Shown piece by piece: positions 1-8,040 of a DNA stretch of 64,000 nucleotides. A program made the translations under genes and the position numbers. The stretch's first letter is position 1, and each line of letters starts with the position of its first letter. The notes beneath the pieces were generated by a model that was given only the letters and a program-made list of their open reading frames with translations, did not search any database and was not told the origin of the DNA. Origin of the DNA: Streptomyces cavernicola (GTDB lineage Bacteria; Actinomycetota; Actinomycetes; Streptomycetales; Streptomycetaceae); contig NZ_JASCIQ010000001.1 of assembly GCF_029968035.1 (NCBI RefSeq), positions 310,001 through 374,000 on the forward strand, in the 5' to 3' direction.

Positions 1-899
1 GTGGGCGTCATGTGCCCGCGGTCGTCGAGAACCGGCACGGTCTCCTTGAACGTGCCCTCGCCGGACAGACGCACCACGTCGCAGATCGGCTTGTCCGTGG
101 CGAGGAACTCGCAGAACTCGCTGATGCCGCCGTCGAAACGGAAGGTCTCCTCGCTCTTGCCGATCCCGTCGAGGTCACGCTCGTCGCGCACCACGATGGT
201 CAGGCCCGGCACCAGGAACGCGGTCTGGCGGGCGCGCTGGTGCAGGTTCTCCAGAGAGAGCTTGGCGTCCTTCAGAAAGATCTGACGGTCCGCCCAGTAG
301 CGCACACGCGTGCCCGTACGCCCCTTGGGGACGCGCTTGCCCTTGGTCAGGCCGCGGCCCGCCTCGAAGTCTGCCTCCGGGCCCTCGCCGGTGAACTTGC
401 CGGGGACGCCACGGCGGAAGCTGATCGAATGCACGGTGCTGCGGTCGACCTCGACGTCGAGCCGGGCCGAGAGCGCGTTCACCACCGAGGCGCCCACGCC
501 ATGCAGACCGCCGGAGGCCGCGTACGAGCCGCCGCCGAACTTGCCGCCGGCGTGCAGCTTGGTCATGACGACCTCGACACCGGAGAGGCCGGTCTTGGGC
601 TCGACGTCCACGGGGATGCCGCGGCCGTTGTCCTGCACCTCCACCGAACCGTCCTCGTGGAGGATCACCTCGATGTGGTCGCAGTGCCCGCCCAGGGCCT
701 CGTCCACGGAGTTGTCGATGATCTCCCAGAGGCAGTGCATCAGACCGCGGCTGTCGGTCGATCCGATGTACATGCCCGGACGCTTGCGTACCGCTTCGAG
801 CCCCTCGAGGACGAGCAGGTGCCGCGCGGTGTAGTTGGAACCGTCCCGGTCTGCCCCGGAAAGCAGCTCTGTGGACGACACGGACGTCTCGGCGGTCAC
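1..899 (-). CDS. parE: DNA topoisomerase IV subunit B (ParE), N-terminal part
   Basis: ATPase subunit of topoisomerase IV, which decatenates and relaxes DNA using ATP together with ParC. The gene is cut by the left window edge, so about 299 N-terminal residues are visible. The reading begins at GTG 897-899, preceded by a GAGGAG-type ribosome site. GHKL ATPase motifs are clear: an EIIDNSVDEA helix with the catalytic Glu and the metal-binding Asn, the DNGRGIP motif, and the glycine-rich lid GGLHGVGASVVN. The transducer domain follows. GyrB would look similar at this length; ParE is preferred because this locus next to hrdB holds parE in Streptomyces. Confidence 0.9.
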   Translation of the reverse strand, partial: MTAETSVSSTELLSGADRDGSNYTARHLLVLEGLEAVRKRPGMYIGSTDSRGLMHCLWEIIDNSVDEALGGHCDHIEVILHEDGSVEVQDNGRGIPVDVEPKTGLSGVEVVMTKLHAGGKFGGGSYAASGGLHGVGASVVNALSARLDVEVDRSTVHSISFRRGVPGKFTGEGPEADFEAGRGLTKGKRVPKGRTGTRVRYWADRQIFLKDAKLSLENLHQRARQTAFLVPGLTIVVRDERDLDGIGKSEETFRFDGGISEFCEFLATDKPICDVVRLSGEGTFKETVPVLDDRGHMTP

Positions 900-1367
900 G
901 CGTTTCGCTCCTCGCTGAATTTCTGTTGGGACCCCCTGGAGAGAGGGTCGGCATCGGTCGCCGCTCAGAGGGTACCGAGGCCTGGTAGAGCCGATGTAAC
1001 GCCACCCTCGACTGGAACCAACCCTAGTCCAGGGTCGTAAGGATGTTCGATCCCTCGATGGGGTGATGCTCACATCACGTTCCCAAGCAGGCATGAACCA
1101 TTTAGGCTCCGGGCACGTCCTCATGAACAACCGGCCGCACCTTGGGTCGGGGAGGACAGAGCTGGACCACAACTGAAGACGGCAAGCAAGACTCTGCAAA
1201 CCCACGCGAAAACCGTAGAAGACGTAATACGGCACATTCGCCGCCAACCGGCAGCAGTCAGCCGCCTCGGAAGAAAATTTCGAGGAAAAGCCGTGAGCGG
1301 GAACGTTTTCGGCCTGGTTGGATGTTGACCCTGGTACGACAGCTCGTCGAGCTAGAGAAGAGGCGAC
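900..1367. other. divergent intergenic region between parE and the DUF7455 gene
   Basis: About 470 bases with no convincing gene on either strand. It must hold the leftward parE promoter and the rightward promoter for the small gene at 1368. The part around 1140-1320 is noticeably more A/T rich than its surroundings. I could not fix a promoter with confidence. Confidence 0.5.
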
Positions 1368-1598
1368 GTGACTACTGTTCTGACCCCCGCGAGCCCCCTG
1401 ACGGCCGCTGATCGCTGCGACCGCTGCGGCGCCCAGGCATACCTGCGCGTCGTCCTGTTGAGCGGCGGTGAACTGCTCTTCTGCGCCCACCACGGTCGCA
1501 AGTTCGAGCCGGAACTCAAGAAGATCGCCGCTGAGATACAGGACGAGACGGAGCGGCTGACGGCCGCCCCGGCAAGCGCCAACGACGAGGAACGCTGA
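1368..1598 (+). CDS. DUF7455 small zinc-ribbon-like protein
   Basis: Protein of 76 residues starting at GTG 1368, with an AGAAGAGG ribosome site just upstream. It has a CDRCGAQA knuckle near residue 17 and a CAHHGRK motif near residue 39, so a Cys2-Cys/His zinc site is likely. The tail is charged and helical. This matches the short actinobacterial family annotated as DUF7455, whose function is unknown. It stands alone, divergent from parE, and is followed by a strong hairpin. Confidence 0.85.
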   Translation: MTTVLTPASPLTAADRCDRCGAQAYLRVVLLSGGELLFCAHHGRKFEPELKKIAAEIQDETERLTAAPASANDEER

Positions 1599-1623
1599 CA
1601 CTTCGCATCACGACGAGCCAGCA

Positions 1624-1676
1624 CCGGCCCAGGGCCGGCACTGCGGGCGGCCACCCCGACGGGGGTGACCGCCCGC
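1624..1676. terminator. double hairpin between convergent genes
   Basis: Two adjacent inverted repeats. The first is at 1624-1638 (CCGGCCC/GGGCCGG type). The second, longer one is at 1643-1676, pairing GCGGGCGG and CCACCCC with GGGGGTG and CCGCCCGC. They lie between the ends of the DUF7455 gene and the protease gene, so they probably terminate both. Confidence 0.75.
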
Positions 1677-1764
1677 TCTCGTACATCCCGCAACACCGCC
1701 CCCAACTACCCAGCGCAGCGTCCCGACTACCGTGCGGAGCGCTGCAACCCTGGCTGCTGGGCGG

Positions 1765-2703
1765 CTAGTTCGGCTGGGGCGCGATGGGCGTCTCCGCCGG
1801 AAGCTGCTCCGTCGCGGGGTGCTGCTCCGCCACCGAGGGCTGCTCCGGCGCCACCGGAGGCTCCTCCGTCGTCTGCGCCTGCGACGCCAGCGGCAGCACA
1901 TCGGAGATCCGCGTGTAGACACCGGGGTTGCCCGCCTGACCGCAGCCGCTCCCCCACGACACCAGGCCGATCAGCCGCCCACGCGCCACCAACGGCCCGC
2001 CGCTGTCGCCCTGACAGGCGTCCCGACCGCCGGCCGGCTCCCCCGCGCACAGCATGGAGTCGGCCATGTACTTTCCGTCGGCGCTGCCGGGGTAGGCCTG
2101 CTCGCAGACGCTGTCGGCCAACACCTTTACGCGCGCGGCACGCAGCGTACGCGCGTAGTCACCGTCGCCGGTCGTGTCGCCCCAGCCGTACACCGAGGCC
2201 TCCGTTCCGGGTTGGTATGCGGCGTCGCCCGCGTCCGCCATGGAGACCACGGACGCCTCGGGCAGGGGCTTGGCGAGGGTGAGGACCGCGACGTCTCCGG
2301 CGTTGGTGAGGTTGTCGTACTCCTCGTTCACCCGCACTCGACTCACGGTGACTTCGCTTCCGGTGTCGGTCCGCAGATCGCCGCGCCCCGCGACGACCTT
2401 CAGGTCGGGCACGCGGCTGGGCGGGACCCCGAGCACGTCCTCGCTCATGCAGTGCGCGGCCGTGAGCACGGTGCTCGGGCCCACCACAGCGCCGCCGCAG
2501 AACTGCCCCGACCGCGTACCTCCGAACCGGTCACGGCTCGCGACGGCCACCACCCACGGATGCTCGGCGACCTGGACCGGCCGGCCTCCGACCACCACTC
2601 CGTCGGCAACCGCCGGAGCAGGCGCGGTCAGGGGCAGCACAACTGCCGCCGCCAGCGGGACGAGTAAGCCCGACAGCGCTCTGACGAAGGGACCACGACG
2701 CAT
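1765..2703 (-). CDS. secreted trypsin-like serine protease (S1 family)
   Basis: Precursor of 312 residues. The signal peptide has an Arg-rich N-terminus, a hydrophobic core and a likely cut after AVA (about residue 33). The chymotrypsin-fold domain follows directly, with the VVGG-like N-terminus near residue 37. The catalytic triad is visible: His84 in TAAHC, Asp137 in NAGDVAVLTL and Ser234 in GDSGGPLV. Cysteines fit the usual disulfides. From about residue 275 a Pro/Glu/Thr-rich tail of roughly 38 residues follows, an unusual extension for a simple secreted trypsin. In the pre-insertion arrangement this gene would have lain just downstream of hrdB. Confidence 0.9.
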   Translation of the reverse strand: MRRGPFVRALSGLLVPLAAAVVLPLTAPAPAVADGVVVGGRPVQVAEHPWVVAVASRDRFGGTRSGQFCGGAVVGPSTVLTAAHCMSEDVLGVPPSRVPDLKVVAGRGDLRTDTGSEVTVSRVRVNEEYDNLTNAGDVAVLTLAKPLPEASVVSMADAGDAAYQPGTEASVYGWGDTTGDGDYARTLRAARVKVLADSVCEQAYPGSADGKYMADSMLCAGEPAGGRDACQGDSGGPLVARGRLIGLVSWGSGCGQAGNPGVYTRISDVLPLASQAQTTEEPPVAPEQPSVAEQHPATEQLPAETPIAPQPN

Positions 2704-2808
2704 GCGTTCTCCTGACGCTGAGTTGCATTGACTCGCTCAGCGTCGACCACTGACGCGCGCTCCGCACCCGCGCATCGGTGCACGGAGAGGGCGTGCGCGC
2801 GCGAAGAA

Positions 2809-2838
2809 GGGCCCGGACTCCTCACGGAATCCGGGCCC
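2809..2838 (-). terminator. probable original hrdB terminator, displaced by the insertion
   Basis: Inverted repeat of 12 bp (GGGCCCGGATTC type, with a G-U pair on the minus strand) around a 6-base loop. It lies 25 bp past the stop codon copy inside the left attachment repeat, exactly where the terminator of hrdB would sit if the 10.3-kb element were removed. Confidence 0.7.
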
Positions 2839-2860
2839 TTGCCTCGTACGGACTGTCTGC

Positions 2861-2884
2861 GACCTAGTCGAGGTAGTCGCGCAG
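2861..2884. repeat. attL: left 24-bp attachment repeat (copy of hrdB 3' end)
   Basis: Perfect copy of 13131-13154. Read on the minus strand it would encode LRDYLD followed by TAG, the C-terminus of HrdB, but nothing upstream continues the gene. Flanking bases on both sides differ from the right copy, so the repeat is exactly 24 bp. Confidence 0.9.
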
Positions 2885-2896
2885 TATGGACGTGTG

Positions 2897-2907
2897 AGCG
2901 CTGTGCT
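2897..2907 (+). repeat. 11-bp end repeat, possible integrase arm site (left)
   Basis: Sequence agcgctgtgct, 13 bp inside the left attachment repeat. The same 11 bp in the same orientation occurs near the right end at 13062-13072. Its placement inside both ends resembles arm-type recombinase sites, which is inference. Confidence 0.4.
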
Positions 2908-2969
2908 CGATCGGCATCAATGCAGGTCGGCAGGAAGCGCAGGCCACGAAATATCTTGGCTTGAGATGA

Positions 2970-3293
2970 GTGGTGATCTCCATGGGACATCTCGAAGATC
3001 CGGGCACCTGGGTTGCCTCCGACGACGCCGACCGTTTCGTGGTCGACGCACAGTGGGAGTGTCAGGATCGCAACGACGAGCGCTCCGACTCGTCGGGCTG
3101 GGTCCTCATGGAAGCACCGGAGATCCTGGTAGCAAGGGAGGCCGGGGGGTCAGTCGATTCGTACTCTCCGGAGGAAGCCCGGAAGCTCGCCGAGCGGCTC
3201 CTGGAAGCGGCCGACGAGGGTGAGCGGCGCTGGGCGGCGGCGGTCTCCGCGCTCGACCACCCGAACTGGCTCACGCCGCTCACCAGCCAGTGA
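2970..3293 (+). CDS. hypothetical protein, DUF6907-like
   Basis: Up to 107 residues if GTG 2970 is used; ATG 2982 is an equally possible start, and neither has a strong ribosome site. The N-terminal half is acidic and beta-like with a central WVLMEAPEI stretch. The C-terminal half is a helix (SPEEARKLAERLLEAADEGE). This layout, a beta section followed by a helix starting with SPEEAR, resembles the DUF6907 proteins common in Streptomyces mobile elements, but I am not certain. First gene inside the element; a strong hairpin follows it. Confidence 0.65.
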   Translation: MVISMGHLEDPGTWVASDDADRFVVDAQWECQDRNDERSDSSGWVLMEAPEILVAREAGGSVDSYSPEEARKLAERLLEAADEGERRWAAAVSALDHPNWLTPLTSQ

Positions 3294-3298
3294 TCTTG

Positions 3299-3338
3299 AG
3301 AGCCCCGGAGTCGCATCGGCGGACGACTCCGGGGCTCT
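3299..3338. terminator. bidirectional terminator hairpin
   Basis: Perfect 15-bp stem (AGAGCCCCGGAGTCG with its complement) around a 10-base loop. It lies six bases past the stop of the rightward gene and before the end of the leftward 73-aa gene. Confidence 0.8.
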
Positions 3339-3349
3339 GTCGTGCGTGG

Positions 3350-3571
3350 TCACGCCCTGTCGTGCGCGCCACTGGCATGGGAGCGGATCTCCGAGGCGTG
3401 CCGTGCCGCGATCCTGATGTCGCCCTTCTCCCTCGCTTCGGTCATCTGGTTGTGGTTGGCCGCGCACACCCCGCAGAGAGGCACTGGGACGCAATCGAGC
3501 AGCCAGGCCTCGAACCCGATCGGAAGCTCGATGACGGGCTCGGGGGTGGTCTTGTGCTTCGTGGTAGCCAT
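3350..3571 (-). CDS. small CxxC protein of the element
   Basis: Protein of 73 residues starting at ATG 3569-3571, with a GGGAGA ribosome site 6 bases upstream. The short N-terminus is followed by PIGFEAWLLDCVPVPLCGVC, which carries a CxxC knuckle, and then a charged helical tail with several His residues. Small proteins of this type often sit next to XRE/DUF6879 pairs in Streptomyces, but I know no function. It diverges from the DUF6879 gene, so both probably share the control region 3572-3750. Confidence 0.65.
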   Translation of the reverse strand: MATTKHKTTPEPVIELPIGFEAWLLDCVPVPLCGVCAANHNQMTEAREKGDIRIAARHASEIRSHASGAHDRA

Positions 3572-3750
3572 CGGGGTCTCCCAGCTCTCTGCGGGCCTGT
3601 GAACGCGACCGTAGAAAGCGGGAGTTGGGGATGGCGGGAAGTATTCTCGAATATTCTCCCGCCGTGCCCCGGGATGCCTCGACATTCGCCTGCGATCACG
3701 GACACCCTTGTCTGGCCAGGGCTTCCACAAGCGGCACGAGGGGTGACTGC

Positions 3751-4503
3751 ATGGCACGCAGGCTGCGTTTCAACGGGACGGGCAGCGGGGGTACGGGGTG
3801 CCCGTCCGTCCATGAGGACATCGACAGCGGAGAGGTGATCGTCCACGGTCCGCCGCTCACCGACCCCGAGGACATCGCCCAGCTCCAACACCTGTCGGAG
3901 GGCGAGACGGCCGTCGTCGTACCGCGCGAGGTGCTGGCCGACTGGACGCCCAAGGACAAGACCCGCAAGGCGAAGATCATCAGCCTGGACCAGTTCGAGG
4001 AGCTGTTCCGGGTCTTCCAGCACACCGCGTGGCGACTGGAGACACGCCGTCGCTATGCCAGCGACGAACAGACGGACACCTACCGGCAGTTCACCGCGGC
4101 CGGCACTGTCGACTGGGACCCGAATGATCCGTACTGCGAACTGATCCGTTCTCAGATCGCCCAGGGCAAGCGGGTGGAACGGGTACGGATCGTCGACAGC
4201 CCGCCGACCACCGGTCAGCTCTACCTGCTCAACAACGCCGAGCGGAACGCCTCGCTCGGGGAGGACATCCGCATCCTCACGCGCGCGGAAGCCGACCGAC
4301 GCCTGATCTCCAACGGCCATCGCGACTGGTGGCTGTTCGACAGCCGGGTCGTGGCCGCCCTGCGGTTCGATGACGACGACCAGCTCGTGGACGTGGAGCT
4401 GATCACCGAGCCGGCTGAGGTGGTCCGCTGCAACGTGACCCGCGACACGGCATGGCATCACGCCGTCCCCTACCGGGAGTTCGCGGCAGGGCTGGGCGAG
4501 TAG
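3751..4503 (+). CDS. DUF6879 family protein
   Basis: Protein of 250 residues from ATG 3751, preceded by GAGGGGTG. The first 75 residues form an acidic domain of unknown type. From about residue 75 the DUF6879 core begins: the FEELFRVFQHTAWRLETRRRY section, then IAQGKRVERVRIVDSP and the DWWLFDSRVVAALRFDDD region near the C-terminus. DUF6879 genes in Streptomyces are usually next to an XRE-DUF5753 regulator, as here, with 19 bp between them. The biochemical role is unknown; co-location suggests a two-gene regulatory or toxin-antitoxin-like module. The N-terminal extension is longer than in many family members. Confidence 0.8.
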   Translation: MARRLRFNGTGSGGTGCPSVHEDIDSGEVIVHGPPLTDPEDIAQLQHLSEGETAVVVPREVLADWTPKDKTRKAKIISLDQFEELFRVFQHTAWRLETRRRYASDEQTDTYRQFTAAGTVDWDPNDPYCELIRSQIAQGKRVERVRIVDSPPTTGQLYLLNNAERNASLGEDIRILTRAEADRRLISNGHRDWWLFDSRVVAALRFDDDDQLVDVELITEPAEVVRCNVTRDTAWHHAVPYREFAAGLGE

Positions 4504-4522
4504 GCAGGCAGATCGGGTACCG

Positions 4523-5374
4523 GTGAGCACGGACTATCAGAAGGCACGCGCAGAGCTGGGGCGCAGGCTCCGCGAGCTGCGCGAGGAGAGCCCTCACGGA
4601 CGGCTCACTGGTACCCGGCTGGCCGCGCAGTTGGGCTGGCCACAGTCGAAGATCAGCAAGCTGGAGAACGGCAAGCAGACCCCGACGGCCGACGACATCC
4701 GCGCCTGGGCGGACGCCACCGGGCAGCCCGATGTATTCCAGGAACTGCACGGCCGGTTGAAGGGCTTCGAAAGCCACATCCGCTCATGGCGGCGGCAACT
4801 CGCAGGCGGACATCGACCCGTGCAGGAGACCTGGAACGCGCTGGTCGACGGCTCCAACACCCTGACCGTGTGGGAGAACAACGCGGTCAACGGCCTGCTC
4901 CAAACCGCCGAGTACGCCCGGCACGTCTTCGAGGGATACGCGTCACTCCAGAACTCGCCACGGGACGCGGACGACGCTGTCCGGGCCCGCATCATGCGGC
5001 AGGAATGGCTATACCAGCGGGGCAAGCGGCTGAACCTGCTGATGTGGGAGGGCGCGCTGCGGGCCCAGGTCTGCCCACGCCCCGTCATGGCAGCCCAGTT
5101 GGACCGACTCCTGGGCGTCATCGGCATGGACACCGTCCACCTCGGGATCGTCCCGCAGACCGGCTCCCTACAACTCCCACCCGGAAATCCCTTCTGGATC
5201 TTCGATGACCGGCTGGTCATCGCCGAGGACTGGCACGCCGAACTGTGGCTGGACGACGCGGACACCATCGCGCTGTACCAGCGCGTCTGGGAGACCTTCA
5301 GCCGCTCGGCCGTGTACGGCACAGACGCCCAACAGGTCATCCACGAGGCGCGCCAGAAACTCGGCACGCCCTGA
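4523..5374 (+). CDS. XRE-family regulator with DUF5753 domain
   Basis: Protein of 283 residues from GTG 4523. The N-terminal helix-turn-helix covers about residues 8-70, with the recognition part LAAQLGWPQSKISKLENGKQ typical of XRE repressors. The DUF5753 domain follows from about residue 100 (TVWENNAVNGLLQTAEYAR, then RQEWLY and a beta-rich C-terminal half). Such proteins are abundant in Streptomyces and often pair with small partner genes. In this element it could be the repressor controlling the leftward replication/capsid genes, or part of a module with the DUF6879 gene just upstream. Both roles are inference. Confidence 0.85.
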   Translation: MSTDYQKARAELGRRLRELREESPHGRLTGTRLAAQLGWPQSKISKLENGKQTPTADDIRAWADATGQPDVFQELHGRLKGFESHIRSWRRQLAGGHRPVQETWNALVDGSNTLTVWENNAVNGLLQTAEYARHVFEGYASLQNSPRDADDAVRARIMRQEWLYQRGKRLNLLMWEGALRAQVCPRPVMAAQLDRLLGVIGMDTVHLGIVPQTGSLQLPPGNPFWIFDDRLVIAEDWHAELWLDDADTIALYQRVWETFSRSAVYGTDAQQVIHEARQKLGTP

Positions 5375-5693
5375 GCTACAGCGTCGGTGAAGACCTCCAG
5401 CCAGCCGTCCTCCGCTGGCGGGCCCTGCGAGGCGGAACTCGACGTGCCGGGCAGGGCATTGAGGGCACATCGTGGCCCCATGACCGAGAACCGACCGGCA
5501 GTGAGCTGTGCCGAATCCTCGAAAGCGTCAACGAGCGCCCGCTGTCCGAATACATCGCAAACAAAGAGAAGGGATGGACAGAGGAAAGGACATTGAGGAA
5601 CGAACATCGAGAATGGGCACTCTACATTCTCAGCGAGCTTGATTTGAGCATCCAGGAAATTCGTCAAGGCGATGGGAATCCCGTCCTCGACAT
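5375..5693. other. gap with a coding-like but start-less stretch
   Basis: No gene can be called. On the plus strand, 5515-5700 reads as a plausible peptide (rich in Glu, Leu and Ile, for example WALYILSELDLSIQEIRQ) without a good start or its own stop. It then runs into antisense of the zinc-knuckle gene. It may be the remains of an eroded gene. GC is lower here than in the host DNA. Confidence 0.3.
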
Positions 5694-5951
5694 TCACTTG
5701 AGCGCCCGCCTGCATTCCCGGCAACGGCGAAATCCTTCCGGAAGACTCCCCTTTCCACCCAGGCAAGGCCTCCCGCATCCCGCGCAAGGAACGACGCCGG
5801 TTTCCCGAGGAGGCATACCGTTGGCGCGAGCATTGGCGTACCAGTCGCGGTAGATCCTGGCACGCCGGGCCCGCACACATTCAAGCTCCCGGCAGTATTT
5901 CTGCCCCTTCCGCCCATCGAAAGACTTTCGACACTCGGCGCATTGCATCAT
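5694..5951 (-). CDS. small double zinc-knuckle protein
   Basis: Protein of 85 residues starting at the paired ATGs 5946-5951, with a GGAGGG ribosome site at good distance. It has two Cys clusters: CAEC with YCRELEC at residues 4-25, and CAGC with CRECR at about residues 56-80. A basic linker (RARRARIYRDWYANARANG) separates them, consistent with nucleic-acid binding. The layout recalls zinc-binding segments of phage HNH-type nucleases, but no HNH catalytic motif is present. Function unknown. Confidence 0.6.
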   Translation of the reverse strand: MMQCAECRKSFDGRKGQKYCRELECVRARRARIYRDWYANARANGMPPRETGVVPCAGCGRPCLGGKGSLPEGFRRCRECRRALK

Positions 5952-6109
5952 GACACCCTCCGCATCTAGCCAATGTGCGATATTCGCATGAATATACGGT
6001 GCACTTGACCTGGGATTTTGCTCCATGGGCGAATATAGGGAGAGAAGCGATTCACAGGGGCGGGGTCAACCAGGCTACGCATAATGGCCGCACACCCACC
6101 CCCCTAGAC

Positions 6110-6138
6110 CCTGCATATCCATGCACTGTTTATGCAGG
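6110..6138. repeat. inverted repeat, possible operator or recognition site
   Basis: CCTGCATA and its exact complement TATGCAGG are separated by 13 bases. The flanks extend the symmetry imperfectly with CACCCC on the left and GGGGTG on the right. It sits in the gene-free part of the element. It lacks a T-run and is A/T rich at the arm ends, more like a protein site than a terminator. Confidence 0.45.
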
Positions 6139-6812
6139 CCTGGGGTGCGGATACTTTTCCCGCGCGAGACTGGATTGCAGGGGGCACCGATTTCACCTTG
6201 TTGCAGTTCTTCCGGTACCGGCACCTTAGCTTTCGAAATTCGGCAACACCTGCGACACCGAAAAGGGATTCCTTGGCTGCGCATGGGACACCGGTCCTGG
6301 CGCAAGCGCAATGGGACTTCGGGGTGACTCGGGAATTCAGAGCAATTGGCGATTACATCTCTTGTGAAATGCTCCTTTTCCGCAAGTCTCGCCGTTTCCG
6401 CGACACCTTGCCATTTCCCTTTGGTCTCCTGCTTACCTTCGAGCTATTCGCTGGCTGAGGTTTCGAACTTCTTTGTGGTTGCTGTCTCACACAAGGTCAG
6501 GTGTGGGAGCGAGGGGCACAGGCAGCGGGGGGACACGGCACACACCGGGGCACCGGGGGCCCACCGCCCTGGCGGGTACGGGTGGTGGGGTGGCTCAGGC
6601 TGCCGCACGTCGGCAGGCGTCCAGCTCGGCCAGGCAACCGCTGTCGTCACAGCGTCACTTCGGCTTCGAGCTGCCTGTGTGTGGTGTTTGGTTGAGCCCG
6701 GATACAGGGCCGCGAAATGGTCGCGGTCCATGCACGCGTAGCCCAGTTTCAGTTCCGCTTGAGTAACGCCACAGTTTCCATGGCGGTTCGACAATCTGTG
6801 GGTCATACGGAA

Positions 6813-6842
6813 GCCGGGGGCCCTTTGAAGGGAGCCCCCGGC
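6813..6842 (-). terminator. terminator after the capsid gene
   Basis: Stem GCCGGGGGC with its complement plus an inner CCCTTTGAAGGG section, ending about 20 bp beyond the stop of the leftward major capsid gene. Confidence 0.75.
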
Positions 6843-6861
6843 TGTGCGGGGCGTTACCCAA

Positions 6862-8040
6862 TTACGGCGCCAGGTCGACGATCCGGAACGCGGCCGGACG
6901 CTGTACAGCGAAGCCGAACCTTCCCTCTGCCCTGAGTTTGATTTGATTGGTCTCGAACAGGGCCCCGGAGCCGTCGGCGTCGATCGTCGTGTCCTGGCGT
7001 ACCACGAGCCGGCACTGGGACCAGTCGGCCAGAAGTGCCGTACCGGCGGGGACACTTGTCGAGACGACCTTGGGGATGTTCCCGAAGATGTTCGCGTACG
7101 CCGTCGAGTCCACCAGGTATTCGCCGTCGGCCGTGGTGAGGAGATCGAGCCCCTCGGCGTCGGCCGGGTTGAGCACCCATGCCGTGGGGGCCTCGTGGGC
7201 GCTCTCCATCGCCGTGCGGGCCTTCCGGAGTGTGATCGGCACGGAGGTGAGGAACGCGGTCGTCCCGACCCCCGCAGTGTTGAGGATGCCGACGACGTTC
7301 TCAGACGCCACGGCGCCGCTGACGATGTCGGCTTCCAGCTTGTCGAGGACGCCCCGCGACATCTCCGACTCCAGGAACCCGGAAAGGTCCTTGTGGTCCG
7401 CGAAGAGTCGGAGCGGGGTCGGCTCGGACAGGTGCGCATACACCCTCACCCGGTCCTGTACCGAGGTCACGGTGTAGATCGACGTGGGCTTGGTTGCGCT
7501 GTCCGCTACGGCGACGGCGTTGTCCGTGCGGACGGTCTGGCGCAGGAACTCGAATTCGTTGCCGGGGATCTGCTGCCGGTCAACGATGAGGTCGAGCAGC
7601 CGGGCCGGGTTGGTCGGCATGGCGAACAGGCCCGTGCGGACCATCGTGGGGGCGTCCACGGCCCCGGAGGTAAGTGCCTTGACGCCGTGCTGCTCGGCGG
7701 CCTTGGTGAGCGTCTGGGCGGCCTCCTGCGCCCACTGGCGGGCTCCCTGGCCGATGCTGGGGGCCGATCCCTTGATGCCGCCCAGATGGAAGCTCTCCCT
7801 CTCGTAGGACCGTGCGCCGTCGCCGGACGACATGTGGCCGCCGGTGTTCTCAGCGGCCTGGCCTACGGCCTTGAGTTCGACGAATCGGGCGTTGAGCTGC
7901 TTGATCTTCGCGAGCTTCTCGGCGTTGGTGCCGGTGATGCTCCGGATCTTGGCGACATCGTGGCCGCCGTCCTCGGTGCGGGCCTCATCGAGCAGGGCCG
8001 CGAGTTCTTCCTGAACGGCTCGCAGTGCGGGGAAATCCAT
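6862..8040 (-). CDS. HK97-type phage major capsid protein
   Basis: Protein of 392 residues from ATG 8038-8040, with an AAAGGA ribosome site. The first 65 residues are a charged helical region like the delta or scaffold part of HK97-fold capsid proteins. A Gly/Ser-rich linker follows, then the capsid body from about residue 100, with GLFAMPTNPARLLDLI, the E-loop-like ADSATKPTSIY region and the late NPADAEGLDLL motif in the A-domain. It forms the shell of tailed phages. Here it is the only structural gene, with no protease, portal or terminase nearby, which is very unusual for a phage and fits a satellite making its own shell. An encapsulin-like use is less likely given the N-terminal extension. 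Confidence 0.9.
   Translation of the reverse strand: MDFPALRAVQEELAALLDEARTEDGGHDVAKIRSITGTNAEKLAKIKQLNARFVELKAVGQAAENTGGHMSSGDGARSYERESFHLGGIKGSAPSIGQGARQWAQEAAQTLTKAAEQHGVKALTSGAVDAPTMVRTGLFAMPTNPARLLDLIVDRQQIPGNEFEFLRQTVRTDNAVAVADSATKPTSIYTVTSVQDRVRVYAHLSEPTPLRLFADHKDLSGFLESEMSRGVLDKLEADIVSGAVASENVVGILNTAGVGTTAFLTSVPITLRKARTAMESAHEAPTAWVLNPADAEGLDLLTTADGEYLVDSTAYANIFGNIPKVVSTSVPAGTALLADWSQCRLVVRQDTTIDADGSGALFETNQIKLRAEGRFGFAVQRPAAFRIVDLAP

Larger units (their letters stand above)
5952..6861. other. 910-bp element segment without a supported gene
   Basis: Less GC-rich than the surroundings. Short open frames exist on both strands but lack good ribosome sites and family resemblance. It contains an extended imperfect inverted repeat around 6098-6145 and ends with the capsid-gene terminator. 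It could be a packaging, replication or regulatory site, or eroded coding DNA. Confidence 0.4.

Noticed and set aside
1298..1327. SigR or ECF promoter before the DUF7455 gene (GGGAAC ... GTT)
   Set aside because: The spacing is 19 bases rather than 18 and the -35 differs from consensus, so the match is too weak to call.
2861..2884. Possible second, truncated hrdB copy
   Set aside because: Only 24 bp match hrdB and the flanks differ on both sides, so it is an attachment-site copy, not a gene fragment from duplication.
5387..5596. 69-aa rightward frame after the XRE gene
   Set aside because: Low-complexity Ser/Arg composition and poor codon pattern; the alternative frame there looks better but lacks a start.
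6075..6311. 78-aa leftward Cys-containing frame in the element
   Set aside because: Only a TTG start without a ribosome site and no recognisable fold. Kept as part of the unassigned gap.
6862..8040. Encapsulin nanocompartment shell
   Set aside because: The protein has a phage-like N-terminal helical extension and linker, lies in an integrated element, and has no cargo gene next to it.
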